Source: Streptococcus mitis
GTDB lineage: Bacteria > Bacillota > Bacilli > Lactobacillales > Streptococcaceae
Assembly: GCF_013305725.1 (NCBI RefSeq)
Contig: NZ_CP047883.1
Coordinates: 1,839,001-1,903,000, forward strand
DNA length: 64,000 bases
Direction of reading: 5' to 3'
Shown piece by piece: positions 57,205-64,000 of this stretch (the stretch's first letter is position 1; the number at the start of each line of letters is the position of its first letter). The translations under genes were made by a program, and so were the position numbers. The notes beneath the pieces were generated by a model. It saw nothing but the letters and a program-made list of their open reading frames with translations. It ran no database searches and was not told the DNA's origin.

Positions 57205-58571
57205 TTATGAACCAAACCAAAATTTTAAGGTATTCACTAAAGAAATTTATCTTTTTTTCCATCATTATCTTTATTACCAATATTATTCTAATTGCCAGTT
57301 TTGTTTTCTACATTAGGGAAAAGCAAACTGCTACTGAGACTGTAAAAATAATTTCTGAACACATTACCATCACAAAAAATAACGTCCACATACCTAAAAA
57401 AGATATCTCTAGTCTAAAAGAACAAGAGTTATGGCTCATGGTATTGGATAAGCAGACTGGAAAACAAGTGTACGAACAGTATAAACCTACAGAAGTTCCT
57501 TCGCAATTTGACTATGGGGACATTTTACAGTTTTCTCGCTATTATCTTTCAGATTATCCTGTTTTTAGTCAGATAAAAGGTGACTACATCATTGTTGTTG
57601 GTTTTCCAAAAGATAAAATTGCTCGTTATAGTTATAATTACTTAGATATAGATAGTATTCGCCTAATTCCACTAGTAGCATTTGGAGTATTGCTTTTCAA
57701 CTGCCTTTATTTCGCTTTTCTTTACTACTATGGTGTGACGCATATCAATCGTAAAATTGCGCCTCTTGTAACTGCTATTCAGAACCTCCCAGATGGTTTG
57801 AAAAATCCAATTAATTCTATATCCGAACTAGAATATCTTACAACTGCAATTAATCAAACCGATACTCTACTCAAAGAGAATGAAGTCTTTAAAGAGCAAT
57901 GGATTTCAGGAATTGCACACGATATCAAAACACCTCTTTCTGTCATCATTTCTAACGCGTCCTTGTTAAATGATTCTGAACTAGATACACAGTCTAAAAA
58001 ACATATTCGCCCAATATTGACGGAATCCTATTACATCCAAAATATTTTAAATGACTTAAATATAGTAGCTCGCCTTTCATCCGGTCATCTTCAATTAAAT
58101 CAGACTGAAACAAAAATTATCCCCTTCTTCAAAGACATTCTCATCCATATTTTAAATCAAGAAATCTGGAATGATTTTGAATTTGAATTTGATTACGATT
58201 ATTCACTTGTTAATCAATCTATCATGATTGAGCAGTTTTTAATCACAAGAGTTATCCATAATATCATCTACAACTCTGTTTTACATAACGAAAAGGGTTG
58301 CACAATAAGAATCAACTTATTCAAAAAAGATACAAATGTAATTGTCGAAATCAAAGATAATGGACAGGGAGCTTCACCAGAAAAAATTGCTGAACTTAAT
58401 GAATTATCTTTTAAAAACATTGATATTTCTAAAATTAGAACGACTGGAATTGGGCTAAAAATTTCAAAACAAATTGTTGATTTGCATCAGGGCTCTATTT
58501 CGTTTGCTAGTGTCCAAAATGAATTCTTTGAAAGTATCATTTCACTTCCGATTTTCAACATTACCAATTAG
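57201..58571 (+). CDS. Sensor histidine kinase (LanK-like)
   Basis: A 456-residue membrane kinase: two transmembrane helices (about 12-35 and 150-175) enclosing an extracellular sensor of about 115 residues, HisKA with GIAHDIKTPLSV (His near 240), and HATPase with IIYNSVLHNEKG (N-box), EIKDNGQGA (G1) and TTGIGLKISKQI (G2). The medium-size extracellular loop suits peptide sensing as in NisK-class kinases. Reading starts at MIMNQTK or two codons later. Followed by a bidirectional terminator at 58574-58614. Confidence 0.88.
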   Translation: MIMNQTKILRYSLKKFIFFSIIIFITNIILIASFVFYIREKQTATETVKIISEHITITKNNVHIPKKDISSLKEQELWLMVLDKQTGKQVYEQYKPTEVPSQFDYGDILQFSRYYLSDYPVFSQIKGDYIIVVGFPKDKIARYSYNYLDIDSIRLIPLVAFGVLLFNCLYFAFLYYYGVTHINRKIAPLVTAIQNLPDGLKNPINSISELEYLTTAINQTDTLLKENEVFKEQWISGIAHDIKTPLSVIISNASLLNDSELDTQSKKHIRPILTESYYIQNILNDLNIVARLSSGHLQLNQTETKIIPFFKDILIHILNQEIWNDFEFEFDYDYSLVNQSIMIEQFLITRVIHNIIYNSVLHNEKGCTIRINLFKKDTNVIVEIKDNGQGASPEKIAELNELSFKNIDISKIRTTGIGLKISKQIVDLHQGSISFASVQNEFFESIISLPIFNITN

Positions 58572-58573
58572 AT

Positions 58574-58614
58574 AAAAAAATGGAGAAGAACCATTAGAGT
58601 TTTCTCCATTTTTT
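58574..58614. terminator. Bidirectional terminator
   Basis: Stem AAATGGAGAA...TTCTCCATTT flanked by A7 and T7, between the histidine kinase stop (plus) and the broken small membrane gene (minus); works for either strand. Confidence 0.82.
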
Positions 58615-58906
58615 TAATCTTATCTTCCACTTATACCCTGCCCAGCCTGCCAAGACAAGCAAAGCAAGATTAAAGATGATAAAGAAAGTCGTAAAACCAA
58701 ATAATCCATTCTGTGCTAAATCTTCCGTATAAAGTTCGGTCTCTGTAAAGAACAAATATATTCCATAGCCCTCCACGAAAATAAGAAAACTGACAAAACC
58801 AATCAGGAAAAGTCCACTGGCAATAAGAAAGAGTCTCCATAAAAGAATGAGAATTCCTCCTACTGCTAAAAAAATTACTGGGATAAGGAGTAAATAAGCT
58901 ATAACT
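58594..58906 (-). pseudogene. Broken second copy of the small membrane gene
   Basis: Paralogue of the gene at 52975-53274. The reading frame EEVIAYLLLIPVIFLAVGG... is open, and a strong AAAGGAGG precedes it, but the codon at the start position is ATA rather than ATG, and no ATG/GTG/TTG lies before the middle of the gene. The first ATG-like start left (GTG or the internal ATG at 58776) would give only about 60 residues. Divergence from the intact copy increases toward the 3' end (FFTETELYTEDLAQNGLFG). Confidence 0.62.
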
Positions 58907-59017
58907 TCCTCCTTTCCAAATGCAAAAGCACTCTATCCTACTGAGAGAGTATAGTATTTTATGATATAATATTATACGGCACTTCTACACCGCCTGCGAA
59001 AGGAGGTGAGATAGCCC

Positions 59018-59110
59018 ATGATGGAACTAATCCTTAAAACTATCATCGAACCAATTGTGGTCGGTGTCGTTCTTCGCTTAGTCGATAAATGGCTAAACAA
59101 AGATAGATAG
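59018..59110 (+). CDS. Fst-family type I toxin, copy 2
   Basis: Thirty residues, identical to copy 1 except for the last residue (R for K), with the same AAAGGAGGTGAG ribosome-binding site. The promoter is TATGATATAAT (TATAAT at 58965-58970), a perfect extended -10, stronger-looking than copy 1. The terminator AAAAGACCCCAAGCT...AGCTTGGGGTCTTTT lies at 59116-59158. Same orientation as copy 1, 9.16 kb away. Confidence 0.85.
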   Translation: MMELILKTIIEPIVVGVVLRLVDKWLNKDR

Positions 59111-59115
59111 TGTCA

Positions 59116-59190
59116 AAAAGACCCCAAGCTTAATGTGGAAGTTAGCTTGGGGTCTTTTCTAGTCCATGATATAGAACTAATCCTTAATTC
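59116..59190 (-). ncRNA. Antitoxin RNA of Fst module, copy 2
   Basis: Minus-strand promoter TTGACA (59220-59225), 17-bp spacer, GATAAT (59197-59202); RNA of about 75 nucleotides converging on the toxin terminator. Sequence differs from the copy 1 antitoxin in the loop between the stem arms, so cross-protection may be partial. Confidence 0.78.
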
Positions 59191-59311
59191 CTCTCCATTA
59201 TCCCACAGTTCACAAAATTTGTCAAAACTTTACATCCTCAGCTTCTCAAGCTTTAACCGCTTTACAACAAAACGGTCAAGATTAAGAGAAAGTTAGGGAT
59301 TCTATCAATTT

Positions 59312-59500
59312 CATAGAAATTTTGATTTAGTAAACGAAGAGACAATCTTACATGTCACTCCTCATTTAATACGCCACTACTGGACAAGCAAAATCATTAT
59401 TACAGCAGTTCCAGTCCTTCAATTAACAATCACTTACAATCAAATTGAGTTTGAAGTAGCTGAAGTAACAGCAAGCCTATTTCTTAGTCATATTTGCTAA
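59312..59500 (+). pseudogene. Orphan carboxyl-terminal reading frame
   Basis: A 62-codon open frame with no start signal, reading ...NFDLVNEETILHVTPHLIRHYWTSKIIITAVPVLQLT... and ending in SLFLSHIC and TAA. It looks like the end of a larger protein cut by recombination; the family is not recognised. It lies between Fst copy 2 and the csRNAs. It may also be a chance frame. Confidence 0.3.
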
Positions 59501-59596
59501 AAAAGTCCCCGCCAATTCCCCGACCAAAATCCGAAAAATACCTGAAAATATCGGAAAATGATGTTTATAAAACTCCCCAAAATCCTGAAATAGAGC

Positions 59597-59694
59597 CAAA
59601 AAACTCCACCTGATTGGGTGGAGTTAAGGGAGATTATTATGAAAAAGAAAAGTTTAGGATTTTATTAAATAAAGTTAGGAGGTCTTTATTTAAT
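59597..59694 (-). ncRNA. csRNA (CiaR-dependent small RNA), copy 2
   Basis: CiaR box GTTAAG-N5-TTTAAG (59717-59733, minus strand), 10 bp before TATCAT (-10, 59701-59706). RNA of about 98 nucleotides with an unstable stem TTATTAAATAAAG/CTTTATTTAATAA, core ATCCTAAACTTTTC and terminator hairpin AACTCCACCCAATCAGGTGG + AGTT, then Ts (A run 59598-59603). Confidence 0.88.
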
Positions 59695-59787
59695 AACTAT
59701 ATGATACAAGACGAAGCTTAAAACTAGCTTAACTTTTCTCAAATTTTACTATTTTGCAAAAAATTTCTATCACCATCACCTCACCAC

Positions 59788-59884
59788 GAAAAAAAGTCAC
59801 CTGATTGGGTGACTTCATTAGGAGATTATGATGAAAAAAAGTTTTAGGATTTCATTAAATAAAGTTAGGAGGTCTTTATTTAAT
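59788..59884 (-). ncRNA. csRNA (CiaR-dependent small RNA), copy 3
   Basis: CiaR box CTTAAG-N5-TTTAAG (59907-59923), 10 bp before TATCAT (-10, 59891-59896). RNA of about 97 nucleotides, very similar to copy 2 (same CATTAAATAAAGACCTCCTAA core), ending with GTCACCCAATCAGGTGAC and seven Ts. Tandem with copy 2, 190 bp apart, same strand. Confidence 0.9.
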
Positions 59885-59937
59885 GACTATATGATACTAG
59901 ACCAGCCTTAAACTTTGCTTAAGAAAAACAAGTTTTG

Positions 59938-60354
59938 TTATTTTTCTCTGTTTACCCAAATCATTCCTGTACAATCATAGGTGGATAAAGTTTCAAACCC
60001 CATAGAACGATAAAATCCCACGTTTTTTTCTGTCTGTTCTGTCGCTAACTGGACTTGATAAGCCTCTTTAAAATCCTCTAAAGCCTCTTTCATCAAGACA
60101 CTACCAATCCCTTGACGCTGATAGATTGGTAAAACGATTAAATCCTGAACCAGTACTGATGAGAATCCATCTCCAACCAAACGAATCAAGCCCACCACAG
60201 CATCGCAATCAAGTGCCACATAAATCGCTAATGAATGAGATAAGGCCTGCTCCAGCATCTGAGGTTGATTTGTATAATTTGTCCAACCGACAGCCTGATA
60301 GAGATGCAAAACATCCTCTAGCTTGACAATTTCTTGCTTTTTAATTGTAATCAT
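59938..60354 (-). CDS. GNAT-family N-acetyltransferase
   Basis: A 138-residue GNAT enzyme: WTNYTNQPQMLEQALSHS start region, VLVQDLIVLPIYQRQGIGSVLMKEALEDF (acetyl-CoA loop RQGIGS) and NVGFYRSMGFETLSTYDCTGMIW. It lies 11 bp after the next GNAT gene, so both are one operon. The substrate is unknown; similar small enzymes sit next to leuS in pneumococcus. Confidence 0.85.
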   Translation of the reverse strand: MITIKKQEIVKLEDVLHLYQAVGWTNYTNQPQMLEQALSHSLAIYVALDCDAVVGLIRLVGDGFSSVLVQDLIVLPIYQRQGIGSVLMKEALEDFKEAYQVQLATEQTEKNVGFYRSMGFETLSTYDCTGMIWVNREK

Positions 60355-60365
60355 CTCAATACCTC

Positions 60366-61061
60366 TTAGAGTTCTCTCAAACTCTTGTACTGTCGTCCAT
60401 TTTGGTCAAAATTTTCAGGATCCAACCATGCTTCCAAACGAGATTTGACTTTAGGCCAGTCCTTATCAATCATAGACAACCAATCCGTATCCCTCGTACG
60501 CCCCTTATAAATGACTGCCTGACGGAAGGTTCCTTCGTATACAAATCCCAAACGCTCCGCAGCTCGTCTTGATGGCAGGTTAAGAGCATCGCATTTCCAC
60601 TCATAGCGACGATAGTTAAGCTCTTCAAAGACATAGCGAGCCAGTAGATACTGGGCTTCTGTCCCTATACGTGTCCCCCTGAGTTCTGGAGAAAAAGTGA
60701 CAGCTCCCACTTCTATTGCTCGGTTATTCTGGTCAATGCGCATGAGAGAAAAAGTTCCCAAAACCTTACCAGTTGACCTGTCTATGATTGCATAGTAAAA
60801 ACGGTCCTTACGAGCCAACATCTGATTTAAAAGGCTGACTAGTTCCTCCATGTCTGATACTGGCTCCTGAAAGAGGTAGGTCCACATCTCCCGAGGAGTA
60901 TCCGGACCATAAACAGCTAGCAAATCTTTCGCATGCTTTTCTACCGATAGAGCCTCTATCCTAGCATAACGCCCTTCTAAGAAATCAATAGAAGGCAGTG
61001 CACCGGGTGTATAACCTTCCATTGACTCCCCAATTATCTGACCATATTCGTTTACTGGCAT
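60366..61061 (-). CDS. RimJ/RimL-type GNAT acetyltransferase
   Basis: A 231-residue enzyme; the ATG at 61061 (MPVNEYGQ) has AAGGAGA at good spacing, while an upstream ATG at 61079 has none. DFLEGRYARIEALSVEKHAKDL, TFSPELRGTRIGTEAQYLLARYVFEELNYRRYEWKCDALNLPSRRAAERLGFVYEGTF are typical of the RimJ/RimL-like group that acetylates proteins or small amines. First gene of a two-gene GNAT operon. Confidence 0.87.
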   Translation of the reverse strand: MPVNEYGQIIGESMEGYTPGALPSIDFLEGRYARIEALSVEKHAKDLLAVYGPDTPREMWTYLFQEPVSDMEELVSLLNQMLARKDRFYYAIIDRSTGKVLGTFSLMRIDQNNRAIEVGAVTFSPELRGTRIGTEAQYLLARYVFEELNYRRYEWKCDALNLPSRRAAERLGFVYEGTFRQAVIYKGRTRDTDWLSMIDKDWPKVKSRLEAWLDPENFDQNGRQYKSLREL

Positions 61062-61199
61062 AACATTCTCCTTGTTCACTTATTGAATATAGTATAACAT
61101 ATCTCAATGAAAATTTTAGGAAACACTTGGTTTTCTATTCAATAATGCAAACTCCTCTTATAAAAATCATCCATCCACTTTATGGAGGAATAATCAAAT

Positions 61200-61451
61200 A
61201 TGGAAACGAGTGAGTTAATGCCCTTGTGCTTCTCTCTATTTTTTGCTGTCTGTGTTCAAATTTCTCTTGTTTTAGTGTTTGCTTTTGTAGACTGGACTAC
61301 CAACCAGAACTATATTTTTATCTTAGTGGGGACCATTATAGTACGGTTCAGCACTATCTACAAATTCTTCAGATGTGTATCAAAAAAATTTATCGTAACA
61401 AGCCAAGAGTCTACACTTTCTTTCATTAATAAGCGCCAATCTTTTCGATAA
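61200..61451 (+). CDS. Possible small membrane protein or gene fragment
   Basis: An 83-codon frame with a GGAGGAATAATC ribosome-binding site and two hydrophobic stretches (residues 7-30, 38-52). It overlaps the 3' end of the hydrolase gene convergently by 94 bp; the overlapping part reads poorly (RFSTIYKFFRCVSKK). No family recognised. The intergenic sequence may be decayed coding DNA. Low confidence. Confidence 0.25.
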   Translation: METSELMPLCFSLFFAVCVQISLVLVFAFVDWTTNQNYIFILVGTIIVRFSTIYKFFRCVSKKFIVTSQESTLSFINKRQSFR

Positions 61452-62590
61452 CGATGATTCGGTTGATAAGCAACCGTCAACATATGCCCTGTTTCATGGT
61501 ATTTTTTAAACAAAATGGATTCCCCTTTATAATGTGAAATGATATCATCTATCGCGGATGATGCATTCCATATTTCATCAACATCGCTTCCTAGTAATAA
61601 TAAAGGAGAGGAAACTTTACTCACATCAATCTGAGCCCTACTATCTTCAGGAATATGTTTTCCAAAAAACTTGTTTAACAAATAATCTCCTAACTGAAAT
61701 TTTTGATAAGGAAGTTCCTTTTCTAAATATGTCCAAGAAGATGAATTAGAATTGAGTTTTCCCTTTATTCCCTCAAATATTACATTTGAGGGAGAATTGA
61801 GTACTAAACATTGCACATCATCCAAAATACTTTGTCCAGCCAGAACAAGCTCTGCTCCCTTAGAGCGACCATATATTCCTATTTTTGTATTATCAACTTG
61901 AGGATGATGATATAGAAAATTTTTCGCCTCTTCCAGACATTCTATCGGAATTCGTTCTAAATTTTGGGGTAATCCCTCTAAACCAAAATAAGCTATTGCA
62001 AGGCAAATATAGCCTCTAGAAGATAAAAGTTGGGCAATATTCTGAGCTTTTTCAATTCTTCCCTCACTACCGCTAACAATAATCACGGCTGGCGCCCTTC
62101 TTAACTTTTCATCATAAAATAATCGACCTTGAAAATGCTTGTCATAGATATCTTGATATCTTACTCCCAGATTCATATAACGCCTTACAAAACTTTGCTC
62201 CGCGACCACATCTTTCCCCAGCCTGATTTTAATTTCAACACCAAAACAATCTCGCAATGGAATTCTATCAAGAGAACTCGGTAATCTCCTTTTCCTATTC
62301 TTCAACGGTTTCGCATTAAAGAATAATCCCATTTCTGAAACCCCTTTATAAGATCCCGAAATAGATGCTGTCTGAGAGGTATCAATCATACCGTCCTGAT
62401 TGGATAAAAAAATTGCGGTTGATTTCCATATAACATCATGATCTAAAAGCAAGGGAGCATTTATACAGTAATAATCAGACAGGTACATTTCTACACAATA
62501 CATTGCCCTTGGTTCTAAACCATTAATAGCAATATAAAAAGATTCATCCGCTAAATCTGTTTGTGAAATCAGTTCTATGTTTACAGTCAT
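61358..62590 (-). CDS. Acyl-CoA thioesterase / BAAT-type alpha/beta hydrolase
   Basis: A 410-residue protein with the two-part layout of acyl-CoA thioester hydrolase/bile acid-CoA:amino acid N-acyltransferases: a beta-sandwich amino half (about 1-140, NGLEPRAMYCVEMYLSD) and an alpha/beta-hydrolase carboxyl half with the nucleophile elbow GIYGRSKGAEL (GxSxG), Asp in LLLGSDVDEIW and His in HETGHML. The substrate is unknown. A MarR gene lies just upstream on the same strand, and both promoters share an operator. No signal peptide. Confidence 0.85.
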   Translation of the reverse strand: MTVNIELISQTDLADESFYIAINGLEPRAMYCVEMYLSDYYCINAPLLLDHDVIWKSTAIFLSNQDGMIDTSQTASISGSYKGVSEMGLFFNAKPLKNRKRRLPSSLDRIPLRDCFGVEIKIRLGKDVVAEQSFVRRYMNLGVRYQDIYDKHFQGRLFYDEKLRRAPAVIIVSGSEGRIEKAQNIAQLLSSRGYICLAIAYFGLEGLPQNLERIPIECLEEAKNFLYHHPQVDNTKIGIYGRSKGAELVLAGQSILDDVQCLVLNSPSNVIFEGIKGKLNSNSSSWTYLEKELPYQKFQLGDYLLNKFFGKHIPEDSRAQIDVSKVSSPLLLLGSDVDEIWNASSAIDDIISHYKGESILFKKYHETGHMLTVAYQPNHRYRKDWRLLMKESVDSWLVTINFFDTHLKNL

Positions 62591-62602
62591 ATCTTCTCCT
62601 TT

Positions 62603-62621
62603 TTGTTAATTTGCTTAACAA
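62603..62621 (-). promoter_or_regulatory. MarR-type operator before the hydrolase
   Basis: TTGTTAA-N5-TTAACAA, 19 bp, 12 bp upstream of the hydrolase ATG. The same motif occurs before the MarR gene at 63117-63135. Confidence 0.7.
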
Positions 62622-62646
62622 TTATATTTGAAATTTACCGTGACTT

Positions 62647-63102
62647 TTACCACGGTAATTCTCCCCACACCTTTTCAATATCATCCATCAATTTCACAAC
62701 TGTTTTAAGTTCCACCTCGCTATAGTTGTTTAAAACTGAAAAGATTGATTTTTCAATATATTCTTGTTGCTCCTTATGGATTTTAAAAATTTCGATGCCT
62801 TTTTCAGATAATCTCAAATATTTATTTTTCCCATTATTCGGATCAAAATCAAAAACAACTAAATTTTTTTGAATCAATCTCCTAACACTTTGAGTTATTG
62901 CACTTCTTGAAACTTCTAATAATTCAGATAATTTTACTAGATTTAAGGGCTGATTTTTCCCAATCACAACAATCAAATGTACCTCATTCAACGTAATGGA
63001 TTTGTCAACACCACTTTTATGTTGATTTTTTTTTAACTGGTCAAACGCTAAAATAAATCTATTGAAACGATTATTAAATGCAATAAATTCTTTTTTATCC
63101 AT
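62647..63102 (-). CDS. MarR-family regulator
   Basis: A 151-residue winged-helix regulator: LSELLEVSRSAITQSVRRLIQKNLVVF (recognition helix, about 65-90), wing with DPNNGKNKYLRLSEKG, and helical dimer ends. It precedes the BAAT-type hydrolase gene by 56 bp. A perfect 7-bp-arm palindrome lies before its own gene and before the hydrolase, so it probably represses both and may respond to a substrate of the hydrolase such as a fatty or aromatic acyl compound. Confidence 0.88.
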   Translation of the reverse strand: MDKKEFIAFNNRFNRFILAFDQLKKNQHKSGVDKSITLNEVHLIVVIGKNQPLNLVKLSELLEVSRSAITQSVRRLIQKNLVVFDFDPNNGKNKYLRLSEKGIEIFKIHKEQQEYIEKSIFSVLNNYSEVELKTVVKLMDDIEKVWGELPW

Positions 63103-63116
63103 AATCTCTCTTTTCT

Positions 63117-63135
63117 TTGTTAATTATATTAACAA
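63117..63135 (-). promoter_or_regulatory. MarR-type operator before its own gene
   Basis: TTGTTAA-N5-TTAACAA (perfect 8-bp arms when one more pair is counted), 15 bp before the regulator ATG; same length and arms as the site at 62603-62621. Confidence 0.72.
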
Positions 63136-63159
63136 AACAGAAACTTCCTGTCAAATAAA

Positions 63160-63190
63160 AAATCCTCCAGATTCTACTCTGAAGGATTCA
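63160..63190 (-). terminator. leuS terminator
   Basis: Minus-strand stem AATCCTTCAGA/TCTGGAGGATT followed by six Ts, just after the leuS stop. Confidence 0.82.
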
Positions 63191-63194
63191 TTTC

Positions 63195-64000
63195 TTATTT
63201 CACAACGATATTAACGAGTTTATTAGGTACCGCAATCACTTTCACGATTTCCTTACCGTCAATTTCCGCTTTGACTTTTTCATCAGCGAGAGCAATTTCT
63301 TGTAATTCTTCGCGTGATAGGTCTTTAGCAACCATGAGTTTAGCGCGAACTTTTCCTTTGATTTGGACAACGATTTCGATTTCGTCTTCAACTAATTTGC
63401 TTTCATCCCAAGTTGGCCAAGCTACATAAGAGATAGATTCTCCTGTTGCTGCAACTGTTTGCCAGAGTTCTTCTGCCAAGTGAGGTGCAAATGGTGCAAT
63501 CAACTGAACGAAGCCTTTGGCGTAGTCTACATAAAGTTTGTCTTCCTTGTTGGCAGCGTTGACAAAGACCATAAGTTGGGCAATAGCTGTGTTGAATTTC
63601 AATGATTCAATTTGCTCAGTGACAGCTTTGACTGTTTCATTGTAGACCTTGTCAAGAGCACCATTGTTTCCCGCAACAATTTCCTTGCTTGTAATCAAAC
63701 GGTAAACACGGTCAAGGAATTTTCGGCTTCCTTCCAGACCTTCTTCTGACCAAGCGATTGAAGCATCAAGTGGCCCCATGAACATTTCATAGACACGAAG
63801 GGTATCAGCACCGTATTGTTCCACCACATCATCTGGGTTGACAACGTTCTTAAGCGACTTAGACATCTTGGCAGGCGCTTGCTCCAACTCTTCACCTGTT
63901 TCCACATGGAAGAAAGAACCGTCACGTTTTTCAACCTTATCGGTTGCCACAAGAGCGCCACGGTGGTCACGGTAGCTTGTTCCCAAAATCATTCCTTGGT
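63195..64000 (-). CDS. leuS: Leucyl-tRNA synthetase, 3' part
   Basis: Partial: the carboxyl third (about 268 residues) of a class I synthetase whose 5' part is off the right edge. The KMSKS motif is present ([37 protein letters not shown]), followed by the anticodon-binding domain and the carboxyl end [19 protein letters not shown]. Ends at 63195 with a terminator right after. Synteny with the GNAT genes next to it agrees with pneumococcus. Confidence 0.97.
   Translation of the reverse strand, partial: QGMILGTSYRDHRGALVATDKVEKRDGSFFHVETGEELEQAPAKMSKSLKNVVNPDDVVEQYGADTLRVYEMFMGPLDASIAWSEEGLEGSRKFLDRVYRLITSKEIVAGNNGALDKVYNETVKAVTEQIESLKFNTAIAQLMVFVNAANKEDKLYVDYAKGFVQLIAPFAPHLAEELWQTVAATGESISYVAWPTWDESKLVEDEIEIVVQIKGKVRAKLMVAKDLSREELQEIALADEKVKAEIDGKEIVKVIAVPNKLVNIVVK

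Overview
The window comes from a streptococcus of the mitis/oralis/pneumoniae group. This is inferred from gene order recalled from pneumococcal genomes (cinA-recA-dinF with a competence combox, rpoB-rpoC, ruvB-uppS-cdsA-eep-proS-bglA-glmS-oxidoreductase-spuA, leuS), from a BOX element, from three CiaR-dependent small RNAs, and from YSIRK/LPxTG surface proteins. Nearly everything is on the minus strand; the exceptions are spuA, one two-component system and two tiny toxin genes.

1-12.5 kb: part of an integrative conjugative or integrated plasmid-like element. It has a RepA_N initiator with 23-bp iterons inside the gene, small helper genes, an XRE regulator, a structured leader, two LPxTG surface proteins (a long antigen I/II-type adhesin and a short repeat protein), and a type IV secretion block (VirB6-like, PrgI-like, VirB4-like). 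A pair of unknown membrane-protein genes with its own promoter and terminator sits inside the block. The element runs off the left edge.

12.6-34.2 kb: chromosomal genes. A LytTR regulator with a LiaF-like membrane partner and textbook LytTR boxes; a PAP2 phosphatase; a MarR-controlled heterodimeric ABC exporter with three operators; yebC; the competence-induced cinA-recA-dinF operon, not followed by lytA; lytR-GNAT-tsaE; ndk; rpoB-rpoC with an attenuator-like leader.

34.5-49.7 kb: spuA (cell-wall pullulanase with a CcpA-type site over its -35), an LLM flavin oxidoreductase, glmS with two NagR-like sites, bglA, proS, eep, cdsA, uppS, a BOX element, a csRNA, a nucleotidyltransferase and ruvB.

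49.8-59.3 kb: the most unusual part. A lantibiotic-related island is bracketed by two near-identical Fst-type type I toxin-antitoxin modules in direct orientation. Inside are two separate three-gene ABC immunity-type sets, an intact orphan lantibiotic-like precursor, a dead second precursor joined to the last 62 codons of a bacteriocin ABC exporter, a LanRK-type two-component system, and two copies (one broken) of a small membrane gene. No modification enzyme, complete exporter or leader protease is present, so it looks like a sensing and self-protection locus left after loss of biosynthesis.

59.3-64 kb: two more csRNAs, two GNAT acetyltransferases, an acyl-CoA thioesterase/BAAT-type hydrolase with a MarR regulator (both promoters carry the same 19-bp operator), and the 3' part of leuS.
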